Source of the DNA: Actinoplanes octamycinicus
GTDB lineage: Bacteria > Actinomycetota > Actinomycetes > Mycobacteriales > Micromonosporaceae
Reading direction: 5' to 3'
Length of the DNA: 64,000 nt
Assembly: GCF_014205225.1 (NCBI RefSeq)
Contig: NZ_JACHNB010000001.1
Span: forward strand, 4,135,501 to 4,199,500
The position numbers and the translations under genes are program-made. This document shows, one piece after another, positions 50,828 to 59,263 of the stretch (its first letter is position 1; every line of letters begins with the position of its first letter). The notes under the pieces are model-generated. The model saw only the letters and a program-made list of their open reading frames with translations. It did not search any database and had not been told where the DNA came from.

Positions 50828-53628
50828 CGGGAACTCCTCCGGGTGCGGGTGGCGATCTCGGCGATCCGGCGGCGCAGCCGCACCGCGTGGGCCGCCACGT
50901 CGGCGATCCGGTCGGCCAGCACGGTGTCGGTGACCGCGGGCAGGTGCGTCCGGACGGTGGCGGCCACCGCCGCCCGCAGAGCGTCCGGATCGGCCACCGC
51001 GTCGTCGACGGCGAGCAGCGCCGCCGCGGTGGTCTCGTCGAGCCCGCGCAGCGCCGCCGACCCGGCCTCGTCCCGGGCCCGCAGCGCGTGCCACCAGTCC
51101 AGCGGCGGCAGCGTCGCGGCCGGCAAGTGGTGCTCCTCCAGCAGGTGCTCGCCATCCGAGGTCCAGATCCGCAGGTGCCGGCCGGCCCTCGTGATCAGCA
51201 GCGGCGCCTCGGCGGCGGGCAGCGACAACGCGCCGGCCAGCGTCCCGGGATACGGCAGGTCGGGGCTGCCGGACAGCACGGCCGCCCGGCCGTCGACCCC
51301 CATGCCGGCCTCGCTCCCGTCCGCGGTCCGGATCGCCCGCCAGCCGGCCAACCCGTCCCGGACGCCCAGCGGCGACCCGGCGAACTCGGCCGGGACCGGC
51401 CGCAGCCATGAGTCGCCCGGAATCAGGGCGTCGCCGGCCTCGGCGAAGAACGCCGGGAGGCCGGGTGGCCCCGCCCGGCCGGTCCGCGGGTCGAACTGCC
51501 GCCACCGCCAGGTCCGGTGCAGCACCCCGGCGTTCGGGTCGGCCGGCTCGTGCCGCCAGTACGCCCGGCCGTCACCGGCGAGGTGCCAGCCGTCCGCGGA
51601 GAGCACCCGGGTGTCCCCGGCGTGGACCGTCTGCTGCCCGGTGGTGAGCCCGCCACCCGGGACCGGCAACGGCGGCGACCAGAAGCCGTGCGCCGGGTGG
51701 AGTTGCCACTCGCCCTCGATCAACCGGTCCGGGCGGGACGACCAGTAGCCGGCCTGGACTCCGTCGCCGTGCCAATACACCAGCAGGTCACCGTCCACAT
51801 ACAGACAGCCGAGCTGGTTCCACGAGCGGCGCGGAGCGTGCCGCTGCCCGGCCGCCGGGAAGCGGAACACGTGCTCGGTGACCGAACCCTCCGGGCTGAT
51901 CACCTGGGCCGCCCGGTCGTCGTGCAGCACCAGCTCCGGCCAGGCCAATCCGACGTCGATCCGGCTCAGTCGGCTGGCGGCCCGCTCGTATGCCGGCCAG
52001 GTCAGCTCGGCCAGCAGACCGGCTCGCAGGGTGCGGGCGAGCACGGCGGGCACGTCGACCTCCAGCAGCGCGCGGAAGGCGTCCGGGGCGAGCGCCATGC
52101 CGGCCGGCGACCAGAGCGGGGCCAAGCCGGTCAGGCTCCGGCTGAGCCCGGCGACCGCTCCGGCGCCGGCCCGTCCGACCAGGTCGTGAATCAGCTCGAT
52201 CAGCACGGCCCGGATCCCGGCCGCGCCGAACACCTGGCCGATCACCGCGTCGCCGAACGGCGGGCTGGTCAGCGAGCCGTTGTCGGGGAAGCGGCCGAGG
52301 GCGCTCCGGACCCCGCGGCGCAGCAGCGGCCGCAGCCGCGGGTCGGCGGCGATCGCGGCCAGGTCGCGGCGGCCCGCTCCGGTGTCGTCGACCCACGCGG
52401 TGACCTCCAGCCCGTGCTGGTAGCCATCGGCCCCGATGTCGGCCGGCACACCGGTGGCCAGGCAGAGGTCGAGGACGTCGAGGTCGGCGGTCGACGGGTG
52501 GGTGGCGAGGACCACCTCGCCCTCGGTGACCAGGCGCGGGGCCAGCCGCTCGACCAGCGCGAGCAGCCGGGCGTTGCGCCTGCTGTCCCGGACGGCGAAG
52601 CGGCGCAGGTCGAGGAAGCGCTCCAGCCACCGTCTCGCCGGCGCGTCCGGCGCCGCCAGGTCGGCCGCCGCGCCGGTCGCCTCCAGCAGCTCCAGCCACT
52701 GGTCCCGGATGTCGGTCTGCCACCCCGGCGGGTCCGGCATGATCTCCAGCAGCCGGGCCCGCACCGTGGCGTCGCGCCGGCCGAGCCGGATCAGGCTGGT
52801 GCGCAGCGACTTCCACACCGCCGGGTGGGACCGGGCCATCGCCGGGTAGCCCAGCAGCCGGGCGACGACCTCGTCGGTCTCCCGGTCGGCGGTCCGCCCG
52901 GCGGCCCGGGCCAGGCGGGCCAGCTCGGTGACCATGCCGGCGTGCGGCGCCGAGCCGCCGGCGACCCGGCGCAGGGTGAGCGAGCGGACCAGCTCGAACG
53001 CCTCCGCCGGCGGTCGCCGCTCGGCGACACCCCGCGCGTACGCGGTCAGCATCGCCGCGGTCAGCCCGCCGGCCAGGGCGAACTCCAGGTGCACGTCGCG
53101 CACCCGGTCCTCGTCGACCGCCAGCCCGTGCACCTGCTCGGCCCGCCGCGCGTCGCTGAAGCAGGTCCCCGCCATCCGCTGGTTGCCGGCGGCCAGGAAG
53201 GCCCGCCCGGCTTGCTCCCAGAACGTCGGCAGCAACCGCGGCGCCGCCGCCTCGAGCCGGCCGGCCAGCGCCGCATACCCCTCCCGGGCCCGGCCCGGCT
53301 TGTGCCGCGCCGTCCGGGCCAGCCGCTCCATGTCCTTGACCAGGGCGAGGGCGTGCCGCCCGTGTGCCGGGTCGTGCACCAGCGCCCAGGCCGGGAAGCC
53401 GAGCGCGGACCGCCGGCCGTGCCCAACCGGGACCGCGCCGGCCGCGTCGAAGCCGAGGAACTCCATGCTCAGGTCCTCGGCCGGGCCGACGGTCGCGCCG
53501 GTCACCCGCACCACGGTCCGCCCGTCCAGCACCGGGTGCCGGTAGGCGCGGGCGGTCATCATGTCCAGGCCGGCGTCGGCCGGCGTCCCGGGCAGGATCG
53601 CGCCGGCCTCCAGCAGCGCCTCGCTCAT
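50824..53628 (-). CDS. giant paralogous protein 2, short version lacking C-terminal third
   Basis: 934 residues. It aligns with both neighbours from the start (MTARAYRHPVLDGRTVVRVTGA) to the segment RLRRRIAEIATR, then stops after six further residues. The full-length copies continue for about 620 residues from the same point. The stop forms an exact ATGA overlap with the next gene, and codon use is normal throughout, so this looks like a precise deletion between tandem paralogues or a deliberate short form rather than decay. Confidence 0.8.
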   Translation of the reverse strand: MSEALLEAGAILPGTPADAGLDMMTARAYRHPVLDGRTVVRVTGATVGPAEDLSMEFLGFDAAGAVPVGHGRRSALGFPAWALVHDPAHGRHALALVKDMERLARTARHKPGRAREGYAALAGRLEAAAPRLLPTFWEQAGRAFLAAGNQRMAGTCFSDARRAEQVHGLAVDEDRVRDVHLEFALAGGLTAAMLTAYARGVAERRPPAEAFELVRSLTLRRVAGGSAPHAGMVTELARLARAAGRTADRETDEVVARLLGYPAMARSHPAVWKSLRTSLIRLGRRDATVRARLLEIMPDPPGWQTDIRDQWLELLEATGAAADLAAPDAPARRWLERFLDLRRFAVRDSRRNARLLALVERLAPRLVTEGEVVLATHPSTADLDVLDLCLATGVPADIGADGYQHGLEVTAWVDDTGAGRRDLAAIAADPRLRPLLRRGVRSALGRFPDNGSLTSPPFGDAVIGQVFGAAGIRAVLIELIHDLVGRAGAGAVAGLSRSLTGLAPLWSPAGMALAPDAFRALLEVDVPAVLARTLRAGLLAELTWPAYERAASRLSRIDVGLAWPELVLHDDRAAQVISPEGSVTEHVFRFPAAGQRHAPRRSWNQLGCLYVDGDLLVYWHGDGVQAGYWSSRPDRLIEGEWQLHPAHGFWSPPLPVPGGGLTTGQQTVHAGDTRVLSADGWHLAGDGRAYWRHEPADPNAGVLHRTWRWRQFDPRTGRAGPPGLPAFFAEAGDALIPGDSWLRPVPAEFAGSPLGVRDGLAGWRAIRTADGSEAGMGVDGRAAVLSGSPDLPYPGTLAGALSLPAAEAPLLITRAGRHLRIWTSDGEHLLEEHHLPAATLPPLDWWHALRARDEAGSAALRGLDETTAAALLAVDDAVADPDALRAAVAATVRTHLPAVTDTVLADRIADVAAHAVRLRRRIAEIATRTRRSSR

Positions 53629-56600
53629 CGCGGGCTCTCCCCGAGGTCGTGGTAGCGGGGGAGGTCACCCGCGACGACCCGGTCCCAGGCGGCGGTGAAC
53701 AGCGCCGGCAGGGTCCGCGGGACCAGCAGGACCGGTCCACCGTCCACATAGAGCGGCAGTTTCCAGGTCTCCACCGGCAGCCGCGGCGACTTGGCGGCCT
53801 GCCAGCCGCCGGGCAGGAAGACCGGCCGGGCGGCCCGCTCGCGTTTGGCGGTGACCAGCAGACCGGCCTCGGTCAGGGCGGCCTGTGCCGTGCGCAGGGC
53901 CGGCGTCCGCCAGCCGGTCCACCCGGTCACCGCCTTGTCGGTCGGGTCCGGCAGGGCGAGCACCTGGAGGTAGTACGCCGCCGGGTCGGCGTCCAGCCCG
54001 AACCGCTCGCGCACCGCGTCGACCAGGTGCGGCACGCTGACCCGCGGATCGTGCGGATCGCCGGCCGCGCCCGGTGGGGTGGTCAGCACCTCGTCGATCC
54101 AGTCGGCGAGCAGCACCCGCAGGCCGGTGGCGGTCGGCTCGTCGATGAAGCCGAGCGCCGGGTCGTCCGGCCCGGTGAGGTGCGCCGGGGCGACATGGAA
54201 GGTGATCCAGGCGGCGTTGCCGTGCCCGTCGACCAGGGCCGGCCCGGCCTGCGGCCGTCTCGCCACCTCGCACGACCCGTGACCGACCCGCAGGCCCGGG
54301 TGCCGCAGCCGCTCCCGGACCAGCCGCAGCGCCTCGGGCAACCTGGCCCGCAGCGGATCGTCCCAGGTCAGTGAGTACGCCAACCAGGGCAGCGCGATCG
54401 CGGCGGCGGTCAGGTACCGCCCGTCGAAGGGGACGCCGCGGTCGGACTGCATCCGCGCGCCGTACCGGGCGTCGGACCGGCCGTCGGTGGTCAGCCAGTC
54501 ACCGGCCGACGGCCCGGCGATCGCCTGCACCACGCTCGCGGTCAGGTCCCGGTCGATGACCCGGGCCAGGCCGGCGACCAGGTCCTCGGGCACCGCGGCC
54601 CGCCGCCCGCGGATCCGGATCCACGCCTCGGCGACCGCCGCCACGTCCGGCCCGTCGGTCCAGAGGGCGGCCGGGTCGGCCGGCATCGCCGCGTCGAGCA
54701 GGGCGACCCGCTGCGGCCCGGTCAGCTCGCGCAGGGCGGCGTGCGCCACCTTGGCGTGCGCGGCGCTCAGCCCGAGGGTGGCGCGCTGCCCGGCGGTCAG
54801 GAAGTTCGCCTCCCAGGAGGCGATCGACGGCAGCCCGGCCAGCAGCAGGACCGCCTCGGCCCGGGGCATCCCGGTGGCCGCGGCGAGCGTCTCGGCGGCC
54901 ACCGGCCGCCACGGCGCCGGCCCGCGCTCGGCGAGCAGGGCGAGGAAAACGGTCAGCCGGTCGCCGGCCAGCCGTCCGCTGGGCCGCAACTCCTGGTCGA
55001 CGGTGGCGCCGGCGGGCGGGGTGAACACCCCGTCGGCGGCGAACTGGACCGCCGTCCGCTCCTCCTGGTCGCCCGGCCGGAACCAGTGCGGGCCGACCGG
55101 CAGCACCATGGTGACCTGCGTGCCGTCGCGCCGCACCGGCTCGATCGAGGCGCCCCGCGGGTGGCTGAGCGCCAGCACCCGCAGCGGGACGTCGCCCGCC
55201 AGCGGGGTGCCGGCGAGCGCGCCGAGGAAGCCGGCGAGCGCCTGCCGGTCGTCGTCGCCGGTCACCGCGGACGCGGCCCGGATCGCGAGCGCGCCCAGCC
55301 CGGCCAGCGCCGGCGGCCAGATCGACGGGACCTCGGGCACCGACTCCGGCTCGCCGCCGGCCAGGACCGTGCCGATCGCGCCGAGCTGGGTCAGGACGTC
55401 GTAGCGGACCTCCGGCCGCCGCCCGTACCCGTGGTAGTGGTCGCGGTCGAATCCGCAGAGCCCGGCCCACGCCTGGTCCAGCGCGGTGTCGGTGACCGCC
55501 GGCGCCGGGGCGGACCCGGCCGCGGGCTGCTCCGCCAGGTGCCGGGTGACCTCGGCGATCCGGCGGCGCATCCGGACCGCTCGCGCCACCACCTCGGTGA
55601 TCCGCTCCCGCAGCGTGGCGTCGGTGACCGCGGGCAGGCACGCCTCGACCCGCGCCGCGACGGCCGCCTTGACCTCGGCGGTGCCGGTGACCGTGGCGTC
55701 GACGTCGAGCAGCGCGGCCGCGGTCGGGTCGTCGAGGGAGCGCAGCGCGGCGGACCCGGCCGCGTCGCGTGCCCGCAGCCCGTGCCACCAGGCCAGCGGC
55801 GGCAGCGTGGTGGTGCCGTCCGGCAGCTCGGCGAGCAGGTGCTCGCCGTCGGCGGTCCAGACCTGCAGGTGGCCGCGCGGATGGCCGGCCAGCCGGGTGA
55901 CCGGCAGCGGCGCGTCCGCGCCGGGCAGCAGGACGGCGGCGCTGAGCCGCGCCGTCCGGGTGCTCTGCCCGAACCGGACCAGGGTCCGCTCCGGCAGGAT
56001 GACCCGGCGACCGTCGATGCCCTCGCCGGCCTGGTCACCGGCCGCGGTGACCTCGGCCCGCCAGCCGACCATCCCGTCCCGCCAGCCCAGCGGCGACCCG
56101 CAGTATCCCGCCGGGGCCGGGCGCAGCTGGCAGGCCTCGGCGACCAGCGGCCGGTCGGTGGTGAAGAAGGCGGGCACGCTGACCCGGCCCGGGTCGCCGG
56201 TCCGCGGGTCGAACTCCCGCCACTGCCACCGGTCGCCGGCCATGGTCCCGTCGACCGGCTCGCAGCGCCAGACCGCCTGCCCGTCGGTGGCCACCGGGTA
56301 CACCGTGGACGGGCAGTGCTCGTCGCCGGGGTGGATCGGCAGGGTGCCGGTGGTGGCGCCACCGCCGGGCACCGGCAGCTGCACGGTCGCCACACCCCAG
56401 CGGGCCGGGGTCAGCCGCATCGTGGTCTCGAACACCCGGTCCGGCCGGGACGCCCAGTACGCCCGGCCGGTCTCCCAGTTCCACCCGGCGACCAGCAGGT
56501 CGCCGTCGACGAGCCGGCAGCCGGTCTCCTGGAACGGCCGGCCCACCAGCGGCAGCCGGAACGTGTGCTCGGTGACCGCGCCGTCCGGGGTGAGCAGATG

Positions 56601-58286
56601 CGCCGACCGGTGGTCGTGCACCACCAGCTCCGGCCAGGCGTCGCCGAACTGGGCGCGCAGCTTCTCCTTGGCCGCCGCCTCGTACGCCGGCCAGGCCAGC
56701 TCGACCGGCAGCCCGGCCCGGAGCGTGCGGGCCACCAGGGCCGGCAGATCGATGCCGAGCAGCCGGCGGAACCCGGCCGGGGCCAGCGCCATGCCGGCCG
56801 GGGACCAGAGCGCGGCCAGCTCGGTGAGGTCGTGGTCGAGGCCGGCGACGGTGCCGTCGGCGGCCCGGGCGGTCCGCTCGTCGATCATCTCGACCAGCAC
56901 ATCCCGCACGCCGGGCGCGCCGAACGCCTGGCGCAGCGTCTCGTCGGGCAGCGCCGGGCCGGTCAGCGAGCGGCCGTCGCGCAGCCGGCTGATCGCGGTG
57001 CGCAGGCTGCGGGCCAGCAGCTGCCGCCAGCGCGGGGCGGCGGCGATCGCGGTCAGCTCCCGGCGGCCCGGCCGGCTGTCCCGCACCCAGGCGTCGAGCG
57101 GCAGGTCGTGGTCGCGGTCCGGGTCGCCGAAGCTGACCGGCACCCCGGCGGCCAGGCACAGGTCGAGGACGTCGACGTCGACGCCCCAGGCGGTGTCGGC
57201 GAGCCGCACCCCGCCCTCGGCGGCCAGCCGGGGCAGCATCCGCTCGACCAGGCCGAGCAGCCGCTCGCTGCGGCCGTCGCGGGAACCGGAGCGCCGCATC
57301 CGCAGGAACCGCTCCAGCCACTGGGCGGCCGAGCCGTCCGCGGCATCGGTCGTGGTCAGGGCGGTCGTCGCGGTGGAGTCCTCGAGCAGCGCCAGCCACT
57401 GCTCGGTCGGGTCGGTGTCGTAACCCGGCGGGTCCGGGATGATCCGGAGCAGCCGGGCCCGGACCGCGGCGTCCCGCTTGCCGAGCCGGACCAGGCTCTT
57501 CCGATACGCCTTCCAGACCGACGGGTGCGACCGGGCCACCGCGGGATAGCCGAGCAGCCGGGCGGCGACCTCGTCGGCCTCCCGCTCGGCGTCCCGGCCG
57601 GCCGCCTTGGCGAGCCGGGCCAGGTCGGCCGCCATCGACGCGTGCGGCGGCAGCCCGCCCGCCACCCGCCGCAGCGACAGGGTCTTGACCAGCTCGTACG
57701 CCTCCAGCGGCGGGCGCCGGTCGACCACCTCCCGGGCGTGGGCGCCGAGCATCGCGGCGGTCAGCGCCCCGGCGAAGGCGAACTCCAGGTGCACCTCGCG
57801 CACCCGGTCCTCGTCGATGATCAGCCCGTGCACCTGCTCGGCCCGCCGCGCCTCGGTGAAGCAGGTGCCGGCCGTCCGCTTGTTGTCCGCGTCGAGGAAG
57901 GCGCGGCCGGCCTGCTCCCAGAAGGTCGGCAGGAACTGCGGCGCCGCGGCGCCGAGCCGGGTGGCCAGCGCCTGATAGCCGTCCATCGCGGCGCCGGGCT
58001 TGCTCCGGGCCGTCCGGGCCAGCCGCTCCATCTCCTTGACCAGGGCGAGCGCGTGCCGCCCGTTGGCCGGGTCGTGGATCAGCGCCCAGGCCGGGAAGCC
58101 GAGCGCCTGCCGGGTGCCGTGCCCCACCGCGGCCGCGCCGGCCGTCGCGAAGCCGAGGAACTCCATGCTCAGGTCCTCGGCCGGCCCGAGGCTCGCGCCG
58201 ACCAGCCGGACCACCGTGCGGTCGTCCAGCACCGGATGCCGGTAGGCGCGGGCGGTCAGCACCTCCGGGTCGCCAGCCGTGCTCAT
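53625..58286 (-). CDS. giant paralogous protein 1 of the MoxR-VWA cluster
   Basis: 1553 residues from ATG 58286. Same architecture as the 1571-residue protein: LTARAYRHPVLDDRTVVRLVGA start, FWEQAGRAFLDADNKRTAGTCF, WWHGLRARDAAGSAAL, RMRRRIAEVTRHL and a C-terminal third ending VFLPGGWQAAKSPRLPVETWK. No known catalytic motif was found by eye. The start overlaps the DUF4132 gene stop (ATGA). The short DUF4132 protein just upstream may be a detached domain of the same functional unit. Confidence 0.8.
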   Translation of the reverse strand: MSTAGDPEVLTARAYRHPVLDDRTVVRLVGASLGPAEDLSMEFLGFATAGAAAVGHGTRQALGFPAWALIHDPANGRHALALVKEMERLARTARSKPGAAMDGYQALATRLGAAAPQFLPTFWEQAGRAFLDADNKRTAGTCFTEARRAEQVHGLIIDEDRVREVHLEFAFAGALTAAMLGAHAREVVDRRPPLEAYELVKTLSLRRVAGGLPPHASMAADLARLAKAAGRDAEREADEVAARLLGYPAVARSHPSVWKAYRKSLVRLGKRDAAVRARLLRIIPDPPGYDTDPTEQWLALLEDSTATTALTTTDAADGSAAQWLERFLRMRRSGSRDGRSERLLGLVERMLPRLAAEGGVRLADTAWGVDVDVLDLCLAAGVPVSFGDPDRDHDLPLDAWVRDSRPGRRELTAIAAAPRWRQLLARSLRTAISRLRDGRSLTGPALPDETLRQAFGAPGVRDVLVEMIDERTARAADGTVAGLDHDLTELAALWSPAGMALAPAGFRRLLGIDLPALVARTLRAGLPVELAWPAYEAAAKEKLRAQFGDAWPELVVHDHRSAHLLTPDGAVTEHTFRLPLVGRPFQETGCRLVDGDLLVAGWNWETGRAYWASRPDRVFETTMRLTPARWGVATVQLPVPGGGATTGTLPIHPGDEHCPSTVYPVATDGQAVWRCEPVDGTMAGDRWQWREFDPRTGDPGRVSVPAFFTTDRPLVAEACQLRPAPAGYCGSPLGWRDGMVGWRAEVTAAGDQAGEGIDGRRVILPERTLVRFGQSTRTARLSAAVLLPGADAPLPVTRLAGHPRGHLQVWTADGEHLLAELPDGTTTLPPLAWWHGLRARDAAGSAALRSLDDPTAAALLDVDATVTGTAEVKAAVAARVEACLPAVTDATLRERITEVVARAVRMRRRIAEVTRHLAEQPAAGSAPAPAVTDTALDQAWAGLCGFDRDHYHGYGRRPEVRYDVLTQLGAIGTVLAGGEPESVPEVPSIWPPALAGLGALAIRAASAVTGDDDRQALAGFLGALAGTPLAGDVPLRVLALSHPRGASIEPVRRDGTQVTMVLPVGPHWFRPGDQEERTAVQFAADGVFTPPAGATVDQELRPSGRLAGDRLTVFLALLAERGPAPWRPVAAETLAAATGMPRAEAVLLLAGLPSIASWEANFLTAGQRATLGLSAAHAKVAHAALRELTGPQRVALLDAAMPADPAALWTDGPDVAAVAEAWIRIRGRRAAVPEDLVAGLARVIDRDLTASVVQAIAGPSAGDWLTTDGRSDARYGARMQSDRGVPFDGRYLTAAAIALPWLAYSLTWDDPLRARLPEALRLVRERLRHPGLRVGHGSCEVARRPQAGPALVDGHGNAAWITFHVAPAHLTGPDDPALGFIDEPTATGLRVLLADWIDEVLTTPPGAAGDPHDPRVSVPHLVDAVRERFGLDADPAAYYLQVLALPDPTDKAVTGWTGWRTPALRTAQAALTEAGLLVTAKRERAARPVFLPGGWQAAKSPRLPVETWKLPLYVDGGPVLLVPRTLPALFTAAWDRVVAGDLPRYHDLGESPR

Positions 58287-59143
58287 CGGGCCGGCTCCTC
58301 CTCGACGACCCGGCCGGCGAACAGGTGGGCGGCCATCCGCAGGCCCTCGGACCAGGCCACCGGCGGCACGTCGGCGGTGGCCAGCTGCTCCCCGGCGGCG
58401 TCGGCGAAGGACAGCTCGGAGGTCTCCGCCTCGTAGCCCGGGTCGCCGTCGCCGATCCACACCGAGGCGACCACGCTGCGGCCGTCCTCCCAGATCCGGC
58501 AGACGGCGGTGCCACCCTGCACCCGGTAGCCGGCCGAGGTGGCCCGGGTCTGCGCGTGGCGCAGCTCGGCGAACCGGGCGCCGGCGTGCCGGGTCAGCTC
58601 GCGCCGCTGCTCGGCCGGGTCGGCCGGCTTGTGCCAGACCTCCCGGAACAGCTGCAGGGTGCCCTGCTCGACGCCGAGGTCGGCGGCGAACTCGCGCAGG
58701 TCGGCCAGGTCGGGCAGCCGGACCGGGTGCGGGATCAGGACCTGCTCGGCGGTGATCCGGGTGGACTCGCCGTCCAGGTCGACGACGCCGAGGCCCTTGT
58801 CCGCGTCGGCGTCGCGCAGCAGGGCCGCGGTGGACGGGTCCGCGCCGGCCGGGACCACCACCAGGTCGCGCAGCACCGCCCGCCACGCCTCGTCCGCCCA
58901 CACCTGGGCGAGCAGCGCGACCGGGACCGGCAGCGACCGGATCATCCAGCGCTCCACCTCGGCCCGGCAGGTCTCCTCGTGCCGCTGCAGCCACTCGACC
59001 AGCTGGCGCAGGCCGACCACCGCCTCGTGGTCCTTGAGCGCCTTGGGCATGCTCTTGAGCACCTTGCCCCCGGCGGTGCGCGCGATCACCCGGCGCCCGT
59101 CGACGCTCACCTCGTAGCCGGCGCCCGCCGGAACCCAACCCAT
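58283..59143 (-). CDS. DUF4132-domain protein
   Basis: 286 residues from ATG 59143, chosen because GAGGGGG lies 9 nt upstream; a TTG at 59152 is adjacent to that site and unlikely. The DUF4132 signature is at the N-terminus: VDGRRVIARTAGGKVLKSMPKALKDH followed by VVGLRQLVEWLQRHEETCRAEVERWM. In other bacteria this domain forms the C-terminal part of large MolR-like proteins of unknown role; here it stands alone as first gene of the unit. It ends with an ATGA overlap into the 1553-residue gene. Confidence 0.85.
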   Translation of the reverse strand: MGWVPAGAGYEVSVDGRRVIARTAGGKVLKSMPKALKDHEAVVGLRQLVEWLQRHEETCRAEVERWMIRSLPVPVALLAQVWADEAWRAVLRDLVVVPAGADPSTAALLRDADADKGLGVVDLDGESTRITAEQVLIPHPVRLPDLADLREFAADLGVEQGTLQLFREVWHKPADPAEQRRELTRHAGARFAELRHAQTRATSAGYRVQGGTAVCRIWEDGRSVVASVWIGDGDPGYEAETSELSFADAAGEQLATADVPPVAWSEGLRMAAHLFAGRVVEEEPAR

Positions 59144-59186
59144 CTGGCACAACCCCCTCGCCGAAACGTGAGGCGGATTGTGCCAG
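59144..59186. promoter_or_regulatory. inverted repeat in shared upstream region
   Basis: CTGGCACAA (59144-59152) and TTGTGCCAG (59178-59186) form perfect 9-bp arms 25 bp apart. The first arm touches the DUF4132 start codon and ribosome-binding region. It could be an operator pair (looping or dimer binding) or an mRNA structure controlling the 20-kb unit. Confidence 0.45.
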
Positions 59187-59263
59187 TGGGCACCGACATT
59201 TTCTCAGGGTCCGGGCTCCTCGTTCCGATCTTTGAGGGGACCAGGACCGCGGTGGAGGTGGGA

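Noticed and set aside
46085..51748. Very long open frame (over 1800 codons) on the plus strand, and similar long frames opposite most genes
   Set aside because: In very high-GC DNA the frames opposite real genes stay open. The minus-strand frames here show paralogy, ribosome-binding sites and exact ATGA coupling; the plus-strand frame encodes Arg/Gly/Pro-rich sequence without family features.
50824..53628. Frameshifted pseudogene of the giant protein
   Set aside because: No continuation of the missing C-terminal part is found in any frame before the next gene, which begins immediately. The truncation is clean.
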